Shown here piece by piece: positions 1 through 8,446 of a stretch of DNA of 64,000 nt. How positions within the stretch are numbered: the stretch's first letter is position 1; every line of letters starts with the position of its first letter. Position numbers and translations under genes: made by a program. Below the pieces are notes generated by a model. The model did no database searches. It was not told where the DNA came from and was given only the letters and a program-made list of their open reading frames with translations. Where the stretch lies: positions 1,178,001 to 1,242,000 of the forward strand of contig CAVZSF010000005.1 of assembly GCA_963777895.1 (NCBI GenBank). The letters are read 5' to 3'. This DNA comes from UBA2241 sp963777895. GTDB lineage: Bacteria > Actinomycetota > Thermoleophilia > UBA2241.

Positions 1-2
1 AT

Positions 3-995
3 CCCGAGGCGGTGGTCTCGGCGCGGGACGCCGACGACATCTACCGCGTCCCGCTGCTCATGCACCGCGAGGGCCTCGACGACCTGGTCGTGAAGATGCT
101 GCACCTCGAGTGTGCCGACGAGCCCGATCTCACTGAGTGGCAGGGGCTCGTCGATCGCATCGACGACTGCAGCGGCAGCGTCACCATCTGCCTGGTCGGC
201 AAGTACGTGCAGCTGCACGAGGCCTACCTCTCGGTGTGGGAGGCGCTCAAGCACTCGGCCATCCATCACGGCCGCAAGCTCGACCTGCAGTGGGTCGACT
301 CGGAGGAGCTCAGCGAGACGACGGTGGCCGAGCGGCTCGCCTGCGCCGACGGCGTCATCGTCCCGGGCGGCTTCGGGCAGCGCGGCATCGAAGGCAAGAT
401 CGAGGCCATAAGGTACTGCCGCGAGAACAAGGTGCCCTTCCTCGGCGTGTGCCTGGGGATGCAGTGCGCCGTGGCCGAGTTCGCGCGCGACGTGTGCGGC
501 ATGGACGGCGCGAACTCGACGGAGTTCGACCCGGAGACCGCGTACCCCGTGATCGACCTGCTGCCCGAGCAGAAGAATGTCGAAGACATGGGCGGGACGA
601 TGCGGCTGGGCGCGTCGCAGATCCTGCTGGTGCCTGGGACGAAGGCACGGGCCGCCTACGGAGCCGACGAGGCCTGGGAACGGCACCGGCACCGCTACGA
701 GGTAAACAACGAGCTGCGACCGCGGCTCGAGGCGGCGGGCCTCGTCGTAAGCGGGACGACGCCGGACGGGCGCCTCGTCGAGATCTGCGAGCTGCCGGAC
801 CACCCCTGGTTCGTGGCCTCGCAGTTCCACCCCGAGTTCAAGTCGCGGCCGACACGTCCGGCGCCGCTCTTCCGCGACTTCGTCGGAGCGGCCGTCGCCC
901 TGCGCGCGGAGCGCGAGCAGGAGCTCGACGAGAGCTGCGTCACTGGCGAGGCGTCTCAGGCAAGCGCGGCGGGCCGCGCCCAGCAGCTTCGCTGA
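3..995 (+). CDS. pyrG: CTP synthase, C-terminal part (5' end outside window)
   Basis: This is the glutaminase half of CTP synthase, which makes CTP from UTP, ATP and glutamine. The frame is open from base 3, so roughly 200 residues of the synthetase domain lie outside the window. Visible class I amidotransferase features are the oxyanion segment VPGGFGQRG, the nucleophile elbow GVCLGMQ with the catalytic Cys, and the SQFHPEF motif supplying the His and Glu of the triad. About 45 residues follow HPEF, ending in an Ala/Gln-rich tail. An M20 peptidase gene follows after 43 bases, with xerD and nucleoside salvage genes beyond. Identification is secure; only the N-terminus is missing. Confidence 0.97.
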   Translation, partial: PEAVVSARDADDIYRVPLLMHREGLDDLVVKMLHLECADEPDLTEWQGLVDRIDDCSGSVTICLVGKYVQLHEAYLSVWEALKHSAIHHGRKLDLQWVDSEELSETTVAERLACADGVIVPGGFGQRGIEGKIEAIRYCRENKVPFLGVCLGMQCAVAEFARDVCGMDGANSTEFDPETAYPVIDLLPEQKNVEDMGGTMRLGASQILLVPGTKARAAYGADEAWERHRHRYEVNNELRPRLEAAGLVVSGTTPDGRLVEICELPDHPWFVASQFHPEFKSRPTRPAPLFRDFVGAAVALRAEREQELDESCVTGEASQASAAGRAQQLR

Positions 996-1038
996 GAAGC
1001 GGCGTGGCCCCGAGACCGGCGATGAGCGGAGGACTGTG

Positions 1039-2223
1039 ATGGGCGCTACCCTCGAAGGCCTGACCGACCTCTTCGTGCGTCTCGCCGAGATCACGTCGCC
1101 CTCGGGGCGCGAGCGCGGCGTCGCCGACCTCGTCATCGCCTTCGCACGTGACTTCGGCTTCGAGGTCGTCGAGGACGAGGCCGCCGGAGCGACCGACGCC
1201 GGGTCCGGCAACGTCGTGGTGCGGGTGCCGGCCGCGGCCGCCGGCGCCCCGGCCGGCACTGAGAGTGGCGACTCGCGCAGCGCCGAGGGTGGCGCTTCAG
1301 CCGGTATCCCGATCGCTCTGGTCGCCCACATGGACACCGTCCCCGTCGAAGGCGAGGTCCGCGTCGTCATCGAGAACGGCGTGGCGCGCAGCGCCGGAGA
1401 CACGATCCTGGGCGGCGACGACAAGGCGGCCGTGACGGTCCTGCTCGCGCTGATCGCCGACTTCGCCGTCGAGCCGCCGCCCGTCGACGTGGACGTCGTC
1501 TTCACCGTCAGCGAAGAGGTCGGCCTGCTGGGCGCGAAGCACCTGGACTTGAGCTTGCTTCGCGCCAAGGCGGGCTTCGTCTTCGACAGCGAGGGGCCGG
1601 TGGGCACGGTGGTCATGAGCGCCCCGTCCCTGACGCTCGTGGACGCCGACTTCCGCGGCAAGGCCGCGCACGCCGGTATCGAGCCCGAGAAGGGGCGCAG
1701 CGCGCTCGTGGCCGCGGCCAGGGCCGTTGCTGCGATGCGGCTCGGGCGCCTCGACGACGAGACCACCGCCAACGTGGGGCGCATCGAGGGCGGCAGCGCC
1801 ACCAACGTCATCACCGAGCGCTGCCGTCTCTCAGGTGAGGCCCGCAGCCGCGACCGCGACAAGCTTGCCGCGGCGGTCGCCGAGATGATCGGCGCCGTGA
1901 ACCTCGCGGCGGCCGAGGTCGGCGTGGATGTCTCGCTCGCGGTGGACGAGGATTTCGTCGGTTTCGCGCTGAAGCGCGACGATCTGCCGGTGCGTCTGGC
2001 GAGCGCGGCGATGGCCGCCGCCGGCGTCGAGGCGCGCTACATCGGCACCGGGGGCGGATCGGACACGAACGTGTTCAACCAGCGCGGCCTGCCCTGCGTC
2101 ACCCTCGGCGTCGGCTTCGAAAACGTGCACTCGTCCCAGGAGACGCTCGTGCTCGCCCGTCTGCTCGACCTGTACGCGGTCGGCCGCGGGCTCGTCGAGG
2201 CCGCGGGCCGCACGGCGTCGTAA
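1039..2223 (+). CDS. M20 family metallopeptidase (PepT-like)
   Basis: A cytoplasmic di-zinc aminopeptidase-like protein of the M20 family, closest in layout to peptidase T-like proteins. Metal-site motifs appear in order: LVAHMDTVP near residue 95, LGGDDKAA near 130, the catalytic SEEVGLLGAK near 160, FDSEGPVG near 185 and a final His in ENVHSSQE near 360. The segment between is the lid/dimerisation domain with the KAAHAGIEPEKG motif. GTG at 1036 and ATG at 1039 are both in frame; GGAGG at 1028-1032 sits 6 bases from ATG 1039, which decides the start. A low-complexity Ala/Gly stretch near residues 60-85 is an insertion. The exact substrate cannot be read; peptidase or carboxypeptidase are both possible. 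Confidence 0.85.
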   Translation: MGATLEGLTDLFVRLAEITSPSGRERGVADLVIAFARDFGFEVVEDEAAGATDAGSGNVVVRVPAAAAGAPAGTESGDSRSAEGGASAGIPIALVAHMDTVPVEGEVRVVIENGVARSAGDTILGGDDKAAVTVLLALIADFAVEPPPVDVDVVFTVSEEVGLLGAKHLDLSLLRAKAGFVFDSEGPVGTVVMSAPSLTLVDADFRGKAAHAGIEPEKGRSALVAAARAVAAMRLGRLDDETTANVGRIEGGSATNVITERCRLSGEARSRDRDKLAAAVAEMIGAVNLAAAEVGVDVSLAVDEDFVGFALKRDDLPVRLASAAMAAAGVEARYIGTGGGSDTNVFNQRGLPCVTLGVGFENVHSSQETLVLARLLDLYAVGRGLVEAAGRTAS

Positions 2224-2229
2224 GGTCCG

Positions 2230-3285
2230 ATGGGAAGCGCGCCGGCACGACGGGACACGGCCGGCGAGCGGCGCCCGCCCGCCGCGCCGGATCCGCTCGT
2301 CGTCGACTACCTCGACCACCTGCGCTACGAGCGTGGCCTGAGCCCGAACACTGTGAGCGGCTACGGCCGCGACCTGGCGCGCTACGAGGAGTACCTGCGG
2401 GAGCGGGGAGCGGCGGTCCTGGCGGCGCGCGAGGACGACGTCGACGCCTACTTCGCCGGACCCGGGGGGGAGGGGTCGACGGCGACTGTGGCGCGCCGGG
2501 TCGCCAGTCTGCGGGGCCTCTACGGCTACCTCGTGCGCGAGGAGCTCGTGAAGGACGACCCTACGGCCCGGCTGCGCACGCCCAAGCGGCGCCAGGACCT
2601 CCCCCGCGTGCTCTCGGTCGAGGAGGTCCTGGCGCTTCTCGCGCGCGTCGTGCCCGCCGGGCCGCTCGGCGAGCGCGACCTCGCCATGCTCGAGCTGCTC
2701 TACGGCTGCGGCCTGCGCGCCTCTGAGCTGCTCGGTCTCCGCGACGGCGACGTCGACCTCGAGGGCGGCCTCGTGCGCTGCGTGGGCAAGGGTGACAAGG
2801 AGCGCATCGTTCCCATGGGCGGGGCGGCGGCCGCGGCGCTGGCGCGCTACCTGCGCGACGGGCGGCGCGCCCTGCAGCGCGGGCGCCGCCGTCCCGAGCT
2901 CTTCCTTAATGCGCGCGGCGGGCCGCTCACCCGCCAAGGCCTCGACTACCTGCTCCGCCGCTATCTGAAGAAGGCGGGGCTCGAGGGCCGCGGCAGCACG
3001 CACACCTTCCGTCACTCGTTCGCGACGCATCTCCTCGCCGGCGGCGCGGACCTGCGCAGCGTCCAGGAGATGCTCGGGCACGCGAACGTGGCCACCACCC
3101 AGCTCTACACGCACGTGACGGTGGAGCACCTGCGCGAGGTCTTCCTCGAGACGCACCCCCGGGCGCGCCGTCGTGGCGGTCAGGCGGATGACGACTTGGA
3201 TGCGGAACATGTTGCCGCGCCGGACCGGCCACCGGGCCGCGAGGCCCGATCCAGGCCACGGCCGAGCGGGGAGGAGGACGCATGA
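2230..3285 (+). CDS. xerD: Tyrosine recombinase XerD
   Basis: Site-specific recombinase that, with XerC, resolves chromosome dimers at dif. The N-terminal SAM-like DNA-binding domain begins at YLDHLRYERGLS. Catalytic residues are visible: Arg in YGCGLRASELL (about residue 160), Lys in GKGDKERIVP (about 190), HTFRHSFATHLL (His-x-x-Arg, about 260), the second His in LGHANVATTQ and the nucleophile Tyr in QLYTHV (about 295). The last 40 residues after the Tyr are an unusual Arg/Pro-rich tail. It overlaps deoB by 4 bases (ATGA), so the two are translationally coupled. A second Xer protein lies at 28040, consistent with a XerC/XerD pair; position next to deoB favours the XerD label. Confidence 0.9.
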   Translation: MGSAPARRDTAGERRPPAAPDPLVVDYLDHLRYERGLSPNTVSGYGRDLARYEEYLRERGAAVLAAREDDVDAYFAGPGGEGSTATVARRVASLRGLYGYLVREELVKDDPTARLRTPKRRQDLPRVLSVEEVLALLARVVPAGPLGERDLAMLELLYGCGLRASELLGLRDGDVDLEGGLVRCVGKGDKERIVPMGGAAAAALARYLRDGRRALQRGRRRPELFLNARGGPLTRQGLDYLLRRYLKKAGLEGRGSTHTFRHSFATHLLAGGADLRSVQEMLGHANVATTQLYTHVTVEHLREVFLETHPRARRRGGQADDDLDAEHVAAPDRPPGREARSRPRPSGEEDA

Positions 3286-4415
3286 GCCGGTTCTTCGTGT
3301 GCGTGCTGGACGGCGTCGGCGCCGGCGAGCTGCCCGACGCGGCGGCCTACGGCGACGTTGGCTCCTCGACCCTGCGCCACGTGCTCGAGGCTTCCCGCGT
3401 CGAGCTGCCGAACCTCGCGGCTCTGGGCCTCGGCGAGATCGTGGGGTCAGCACTGGGGGCGCCGCGCCCGGACGCGACCTACGGTCGCCTGCTCGAGCGC
3501 GGCGCCGGCAAGGACACCACGACGGGCCACTGGGAGATGATGGGTCTCGTGCTCGAGCGGCCCTTCCCGACGTACCCCGACGGCTTCCCACCGGAGGTGA
3601 TCGAGCCCTTCGAGGCGGGCATCGGCAGAGGGATCCTCTGCAATCGGCCCGCCTCCGGAACCGCCGTCATCGACGAGCTCGGAGACGAGCACGTGCGGAC
3701 GGGCAAGCCCATCGTCTACACCTCCGCCGACTCGGTCTTCCAGATCGCCTGTCACGAAGAGGTCGTGCCCGTGCCTGAGCTCTACGAGTGGTGCGAGCTG
3801 GCGCGCGGCATCCTGCAGGGCGAACACGCCGTCGGGCGGGTCATCGCGCGCCCCTTCCTCGGCTCCTCGGGGGCCTACGAGCGCACGGCGCATCGGCGCG
3901 ACTACTCGCTGCCGCCGACCGGCACGACCTACCTCGACCTGCTGCACGAGCGCGGCGTCCCGGTCGTCGGCGTCGGCAAGATCGGCGAGATCTTCACGCA
4001 GCGCGGCATCGACGTGGACGACCACACGACGAACAACACCGCCGCGATCGCGGCCTGCCTCCGTCACCTGGAGGAGATGGAGGACGGCCTGCTTTTCGCC
4101 AACCTCGTCGACTTCGACCAGGTCTGGGGCCACCGCAACGACGTCGCAGGTTTCGCAGCGGGTCTGGCACAGGTGGACGCGACCGTCCCGGAGTTCGAGC
4201 GGCGCTTGCGGCCTGGCGACGCCCTGGTGCTGTGCGCCGACCACGGCGTGGACCCGACGACGGCGAGCACGGACCACTCGCGCGAGTACTCCCCGCTGCT
4301 GGGCCTCGGCCTGCGTCCGGGACGCTGGGACGGCGCCCAGGAGGACGTCGGCGCGACGGCCTTCTGGCGGCTGACCGGCGAGGAGCCGGTCCTGGTCGGG
4401 CGGGCGATCCGCTGA
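3282..4415 (+). CDS. deoB: Phosphopentomutase
   Basis: Interconverts ribose-1-phosphate and ribose-5-phosphate (and the deoxy forms), feeding nucleoside breakdown products into pentose metabolism. Member of the alkaline phosphatase superfamily with two Mn ions. Visible metal motifs are VLDGVGAGELPDAA at the N-terminus, the phospho-acceptor Thr region GKDTTTGHWEMMG (about residue 75), FANLVDFDQVWGHRND (about 275) and CADHGVDPTTASTDHS (about 320). Length of 377 aa is close to family size. ATG overlaps the xerD stop. Together with the purine and pyrimidine phosphorylases downstream it forms a nucleoside salvage operon. Confidence 0.96.
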   Translation: MSRFFVCVLDGVGAGELPDAAAYGDVGSSTLRHVLEASRVELPNLAALGLGEIVGSALGAPRPDATYGRLLERGAGKDTTTGHWEMMGLVLERPFPTYPDGFPPEVIEPFEAGIGRGILCNRPASGTAVIDELGDEHVRTGKPIVYTSADSVFQIACHEEVVPVPELYEWCELARGILQGEHAVGRVIARPFLGSSGAYERTAHRRDYSLPPTGTTYLDLLHERGVPVVGVGKIGEIFTQRGIDVDDHTTNNTAAIAACLRHLEEMEDGLLFANLVDFDQVWGHRNDVAGFAAGLAQVDATVPEFERRLRPGDALVLCADHGVDPTTASTDHSREYSPLLGLGLRPGRWDGAQEDVGATAFWRLTGEEPVLVGRAIR

Positions 4416-4490
4416 GCGGTCTGCCCGGACAAGGCTGATTGGAGTCGTGGGGCAGACCGTGAGAGCGACGCCAGCGGAAGAGCGGCGGCC

Positions 4491-5291
4491 GTGACCCGGC
4501 CTCGGGGGGACGGGACGCCGTTGCATGGGACAGCGGATGTGGCCGTGATCTTCGGCTCGGGGCTTGCGGCGCTGCCGGCCGGGGCGCGGGTCGAGAGCGA
4601 AGCAAGCTTCGCTGCGCTCGGCTGGCCGTCGCTCGGCGTGCCCGGCCACGAGCCTCGCGTGCTGCGCGTGGCGCTGCCCCTGGAGGGGTCGGCCGGGGGA
4701 GAGGCGGCGCTGGGCGCCGTCCTCGTCTTCGGCCGGCCCCACGCCTACGAGGGCTGGAGCGAGGTCGAGCTCGAGCGGCCCCTGACGGACTTGGCCGCGG
4801 CCGGCGTACGCCGCGTGCTGCTCACCAACGCGAGTGGCAGCCTTGCGCCCGGCCTGTCGCTTGGCGACGTGCTGGTCGCGACAGACCTCGTCGACCTCCA
4901 GGCCGAGCTCGGGGTCGCGGCCGCGGAGCCGCCGCGGCTGCCGGTCTGCGGCCGGCCTGCCACCGGGCGCGTCGCGGCCGCCCTCGCCCCGGAGCTGAAG
5001 GCCCGCCCCGGTAGCTACGTCGCCGTGCCCGGCCCGCAGTACGAGACGCCCGCCGAGGCGGCCTGGCTCGCCCGCTACGGCGACGTGGTCGGCATGTCGA
5101 CGGCGCCCGAGGTGCGGGCCGCCGGCCGCCTCGGCGTCGAGCTTGGCCTGCTGTCGGTCGTCGTGAACCGGGCGTCGGCCGTCGGGTCGCACGAAGACGT
5201 TGTGGCGGCGGCGAGCCGGCTGCGCGACCTGCTCGCCACCCGGCTCGCCGCCGCCCTCGTCGCCCGCTGGCCCGAGCTGACCGCGTCGTGA
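4491..5291 (+). CDS. Purine-nucleoside phosphorylase (type II, trimeric)
   Basis: Phosphorolysis of purine nucleosides to free base and (deoxy)ribose-1-phosphate, the substrate of DeoB. Family marks are the FGSGLAAL start region, FGRPHAYEGWS (phosphate/ribose site), TNASGSLAPGLSLGDV, GPQYETPAEAAW and the VGMSTAPE motif that carries the purine-binding Met. The Asn of VVNRASAV near the end is the usual base-contact residue. It starts at GTG 4491; the shine-dalgarno is weak. Compared with well-known family members the N-terminus is short and a few loop residues are replaced, but the active-site set is complete. Gene symbol could be punA or deoD in different schemes. Confidence 0.9.
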   Translation: MTRPRGDGTPLHGTADVAVIFGSGLAALPAGARVESEASFAALGWPSLGVPGHEPRVLRVALPLEGSAGGEAALGAVLVFGRPHAYEGWSEVELERPLTDLAAAGVRRVLLTNASGSLAPGLSLGDVLVATDLVDLQAELGVAAAEPPRLPVCGRPATGRVAAALAPELKARPGSYVAVPGPQYETPAEAAWLARYGDVVGMSTAPEVRAAGRLGVELGLLSVVVNRASAVGSHEDVVAAASRLRDLLATRLAAALVARWPELTAS

Positions 5292-5338
5292 GCGGCCGCT
5301 GCTGATGCCCCGACTGACCCCCTGACCCGGAGGACCGC

Positions 5339-6628
5339 TTGGACGTCGTCAACGACATCATCGCCTGGAAGCGTGACGGGCACGAGCTCGACCAGCAACG
5401 CCTCTCCGCCTTCATCACGGGGCTGGTCGACGGGATGATCCCGGCCTACCAGGCCAGCGCGCTCCTGATGGCGATGGTCCTCAAAGGGGTGACGGACCGC
5501 GAGACGGTCGCGCTGGCGCGCGCCATGGTTCAGAGCGGCAAGACGCTCGACTTGCGGGCGGTGCGGCGGCCCGTCCTCGACAAGCACTCGAGTGGCGGCG
5601 TGGGGGACAAGGTCACCCTCGTGCTGGCGCCGCTGGTCGCGTCGTGCGGCGGCGTCTTCGGCAAGATGTCGGGACGTGGTCTTGGCCACACGGGCGGGAC
5701 GCTCGACAAGCTGGAATCGATCCCCGGCTTCAGGGTGCAGCTGCCGCAGGGCGAGTTCGTGCGGCAGCTGGAGCGGATCGGCGTGGGAGTCGTGAGCCAG
5801 AGCGAGCGCATCGTGCCCGCCGACCGCATCCTGTACGCGCTGCGCGATGTGACGGCAACGGTCGAGAGCGACGGGCTGATCGCGGCCAGCATCATGAGCA
5901 AGAAGATCGCCAGCGGCACGTCGGCCCTCGTGCTCGACGTCAAGGTCGGGCGGGGCGCCTTCCTGCAGGACGAGGACCATGCCCGGGAGCTGGCGCGGCT
6001 GTGCCGGCTGGTCGGCGACGCCTACGAGCGCCCGGTGCACTGCGTGCTCACAGCGATGGACGCGCCGCTGGGCCGGGCGGTCGGCAACCGGCTCGAGGTC
6101 GAGGAGGCCTGGGACGTCCTGAACGGAGAGGGACCGGCGGACGTTCGCGAGGTCACGCTCGCCCTGGCGGCGGAGCTGCTCGCGCTGGCGGACCTGGGCA
6201 TCGACCGGGCAGAGGGCCGGCGGCGCGCCGAGGAGGCGCTCGCCGCCGGCCGGGCGGCCGAGCACTTCGAGCGCTGGTGCTACGTGCAGGGCGGCCGCTG
6301 GAAGCCGGGGGAGTACCACCGGCTGGCCGGCCGCGAGATCAAGGCGGAGCGCCCGGGGTGGCTCGCCGGCGCGGACGCGCGCACGGTGGGGCTCGCGGCG
6401 CAGTGCTCCGGCGCGGGGCGAAGGCGAGTGGACGACGTCGTCGACTCGGCGGCCGGGGTGGTGCTGGCCAAGGTCGTGGGCGATCCGGTGGAGGCCGGGG
6501 AGCTGCTCGCGACGGTGTATGCGCGCGAGGCGGGCCGCCGCGACGAGGCGGCGGCCCTGCTCGCGCGCGCCTTCACCGTCGCCGACGAGAAGCCCAGTCT
6601 CGGACCGGTGGTCATCGGGCGTGCGTGA
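5339..6628 (+). CDS. deoA: Thymidine/pyrimidine-nucleoside phosphorylase
   Basis: Third gene of the salvage block, cleaving pyrimidine nucleosides with phosphate. The glycosyltransferase family 3 helical domain opens the protein, then the DKHSSGGVGDK phosphate-binding loop (about residue 82) and KMSGRGLGHTGGTLDKLE signature follow, with SIMSKKIASG and LDVKVGRGAF further on. The C-terminal PYNP-like domain ends the protein. TTG at 5339 is the start: GGAGG at 5329-5333 lies 5 bases upstream and no better codon is near. At 429 aa it has full family length. Pyrimidine-nucleoside phosphorylase (pdp) with broader specificity is an alternative name. Confidence 0.94.
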   Translation: MDVVNDIIAWKRDGHELDQQRLSAFITGLVDGMIPAYQASALLMAMVLKGVTDRETVALARAMVQSGKTLDLRAVRRPVLDKHSSGGVGDKVTLVLAPLVASCGGVFGKMSGRGLGHTGGTLDKLESIPGFRVQLPQGEFVRQLERIGVGVVSQSERIVPADRILYALRDVTATVESDGLIAASIMSKKIASGTSALVLDVKVGRGAFLQDEDHARELARLCRLVGDAYERPVHCVLTAMDAPLGRAVGNRLEVEEAWDVLNGEGPADVREVTLALAAELLALADLGIDRAEGRRRAEEALAAGRAAEHFERWCYVQGGRWKPGEYHRLAGREIKAERPGWLAGADARTVGLAAQCSGAGRRRVDDVVDSAAGVVLAKVVGDPVEAGELLATVYAREAGRRDEAAALLARAFTVADEKPSLGPVVIGRA

Positions 6629-6715
6629 GCCCGGGCCGGGCGGGCGTGAGCGCCGGCGCGCGCAAGGGCTGGAAGCCTAGACGAGCGGAGAGAGGCGCAG
6701 AGTCAGAGCGTGCTG

Positions 6716-7033
6716 CTAGAAGCGCTTGCCCGGCAGTGCGTCGTCTGTCTCGACGGGCACGGGCACCTGGATCGGTGTGGCGCGAGAGGTCCGCAGGCGG
6801 GTGAGGAGCCACGAGCCGAGCAGCTGACCGGCGAGCGCGCCGCCGAGGCTCACCGGGATGTACCAGGCGCTGAGCCCGAGCTCCGTACGCAGCAGGAAGA
6901 GGAAGGGGATGGGAAGGTGGATCGACGCGAACCACTTCCAGGAGAGCCTCTTTACCGTGGCGCGCCACGCACCGAAGGGCACGTTGATGGCAACGGCGGC
7001 GATGACGAGGATGTAGGCGAGCGTGTCTGACAT
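6716..7033 (-). CDS. Small membrane protein of unknown function
   Basis: A 105-residue protein encoded against the flow of its neighbours. It has hydrophobic segments at about residues 5-22 (LAYILVIAAVAINVPFG), 40-52 (HLPIPFLFLL) and 56-80 (LSAWYIPVSLGGALAGQLLG), so it is probably an integral membrane protein with three short helices and a basic loop (RATVKRLSWKW) between the first two. The tail is soluble and acidic. No catalytic motif is recognised. A TATACT box at 7056-7061 (minus strand) lies 22 bases upstream of the ATG, next to a 13-base palindrome. It is convergent with deoA and divergent from rsmD. Confidence 0.65.
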   Translation of the reverse strand: MSDTLAYILVIAAVAINVPFGAWRATVKRLSWKWFASIHLPIPFLFLLRTELGLSAWYIPVSLGGALAGQLLGSWLLTRLRTSRATPIQVPVPVETDDALPGKRF

Positions 7034-7055
7034 GACGTTTAGAGCGGCTCCGCGC

Positions 7056-7077
7056 AGTATAGCCGACTTGGCAAGTC
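7056..7077 (-). promoter_or_regulatory. Promoter and palindrome upstream of the small membrane protein
   Basis: Reading the minus strand, TATACT occupies 7061-7056, a near-consensus -10 box. Immediately upstream is the perfect palindrome GACTTGGCAAGTC (7065-7077), in the spacer where a repressor could compete with RNA polymerase. No convincing -35 box is seen at 17 bases. Operator function is an inference. Confidence 0.45.
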
Positions 7078-7150
7078 TTCTCGCCGCGGCGGTGTACCCG
7101 CTTTGCCGCCGGACGAGTCCAGCGGGGACGTGGCGCTGGGCGGGGGAAGC

Positions 7151-7873
7151 ATGAGGGTCGTCGGGGGCGCGTGGCGCGGCCGGCGCCTGGCGGCGCCCGC
7201 CGGCCGCGCCACGCGCCCCACATCCGACAAGGTCCGCGAGGCGATCTTCGATGTGCTCGCGACGATGCTCGACCCTGTGCCGCCTGAAGAAGCGCCCTCC
7301 GCGGGTCACGCCGTGCTCGGCCCTGTTGCGCTCGAAGAAGCACCCTTCGCGGGTCAGGCCGTGCTCGGCCCTGTTGCGCTCGAAGAAGCACCCTTCGCGG
7401 GTCACGCTGTGCTCGACCTCTTCGCCGGCAGCGGTGCGCTCGGCATCGAGGCTCTCTCGCGGGGCGCCGCGAGTTGCGCCTTCGTGGAACGCGATCCCGC
7501 CGCCCTCGCCGTGCTGCGCGCCAACCTCGCAGCGCTCGGCGTGGCGCCGCCCGCCGCCCGCGTGGCGGCGGCCGACGTGCGCCGCGCCCTGGCGGCTGAC
7601 GCTCGGCGCGGCGCCCTGTATACTCTCGTGCTTGCAGACCCGCCCTACGCCACGTTCGCGCGCGTGCAGGGCGATCTCGGGCGGTCGCTGGGTCCAGTGC
7701 TCGCGCCGCACGCCGTGATCGTCGTCGAGACCTCCCGCGGGGAGGACGTGCGGCTCCCGTGGCCCGTGGAGCGGGTCAAACGCTATGGCGACACGCAGGT
7801 GAGCTTCCTGGTCGCTTCCGGGGAAGCAGTCCCCGACGACCGGCCGGCGCGAAAGGAGAACGAGGGGGTCTGA
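7151..7873 (+). CDS. rsmD: 16S rRNA (guanine-966-N2)-methyltransferase with internal repeat insertion
   Basis: SAM-dependent methyltransferase that modifies G966 of 16S rRNA. It begins with MRVVGGAWRGRRL and RPTSDKVREAIFDVL, both RsmD hallmarks, so ATG 7151 is preferred over upstream in-frame codons. The SAM-binding motif LDLFAGSGALGIEALSRGA and the catalytic ADPPYATF are intact. Between REAIFDVL and LDLFAG, where the family has about 10-15 residues, there are three copies of a 16-residue unit ending in AG(H/Q)AVL, adding about 32 residues. The stop overlaps the coaD start by one base (TGATG), a widely conserved rsmD-coaD pairing. Confidence 0.93.
   Translation: MRVVGGAWRGRRLAAPAGRATRPTSDKVREAIFDVLATMLDPVPPEEAPSAGHAVLGPVALEEAPFAGQAVLGPVALEEAPFAGHAVLDLFAGSGALGIEALSRGAASCAFVERDPAALAVLRANLAALGVAPPAARVAAADVRRALAADARRGALYTLVLADPPYATFARVQGDLGRSLGPVLAPHAVIVVETSRGEDVRLPWPVERVKRYGDTQVSFLVASGEAVPDDRPARKENEGV
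7274..7417 (+). repeat. 48-bp tandem repeat (three units) inside rsmD
   Basis: Units lie at 7274-7321, 7322-7369 and 7370-7417. Units 2 and 3 are almost identical in sequence; unit 1 has diverged more. Each keeps the reading frame and encodes a 16-residue block with EEAP then AG(H/Q)AVL. The last AVL is the true start of the conserved AVLDLFAGSG motif, so the duplication arose from sequence just upstream of, and including, the first residues of the SAM motif. Confidence 0.9.
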
Positions 7874-8370
7874 TGCCGCGCAACGTCACCGCCATCGTCC
7901 CCGGCACCTTCGACCCCGTCACCGTGGGTCATCTCGACATCATCACACGGGGCGCTTCGAAGTTCGGGCGCGTGGTCGTGGGTCTCATCGAGAACCCCAT
8001 CCGCAAGTGGCCCCTGTTCAGCCTGGAGGAGCGCGGCGAGTTCCTGCGCGAGGCGCTCCAGGACTACGACAACGTCGAGGTCGACTCGTTCAACGAGCTC
8101 GTCGTTGAGTTCGCACACAAGTGGGACGCGCAGGTCATCCTCAAGGGTCTGCGCGCCATTTCGGACTTCGAGTACGAATTTGCCATGGCGCAACTCAATA
8201 GGAAGTTGGCGCCCGACATCGAAACCGTGTTCATGATGGCCTCGCCCGAACACAGCTTCCTGAGCTCGAGCGGCGTCAAGGAGATCGCCTCGTTCGGCGG
8301 CTCGGTCGACGACCTGGTACCACCGGTCGTTGCCCGCCGTCTGCGGGAGATGCTTTCGCCGCGAGGGTAG
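7873..8370 (+). CDS. coaD: Phosphopantetheine adenylyltransferase
   Basis: Fourth step of coenzyme A synthesis: transfers AMP from ATP to 4'-phosphopantetheine. The nucleotidyltransferase signature PGTFDPVTVGHLDII starts at residue 9 (T/H of TxGH equivalent present as TVGH). The second motif near the C-terminus, EHSFLSSSGVKEIASFGG, corresponds to the conserved SSSxVKE loop. Length of 165 aa is typical. ATG overlaps the rsmD stop. The product feeds the acyl carrier protein encoded further downstream. Confidence 0.97.
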   Translation: MPRNVTAIVPGTFDPVTVGHLDIITRGASKFGRVVVGLIENPIRKWPLFSLEERGEFLREALQDYDNVEVDSFNELVVEFAHKWDAQVILKGLRAISDFEYEFAMAQLNRKLAPDIETVFMMASPEHSFLSSSGVKEIASFGGSVDDLVPPVVARRLREMLSPRG

Positions 8371-8446
8371 GGAAGCCGCCACTGGCGGGCTTTCGCGTGG
8401 TCCGACTGGGTCGGGCCGCGCAGTAGCCGAGGAGGGTTGCTGAACG

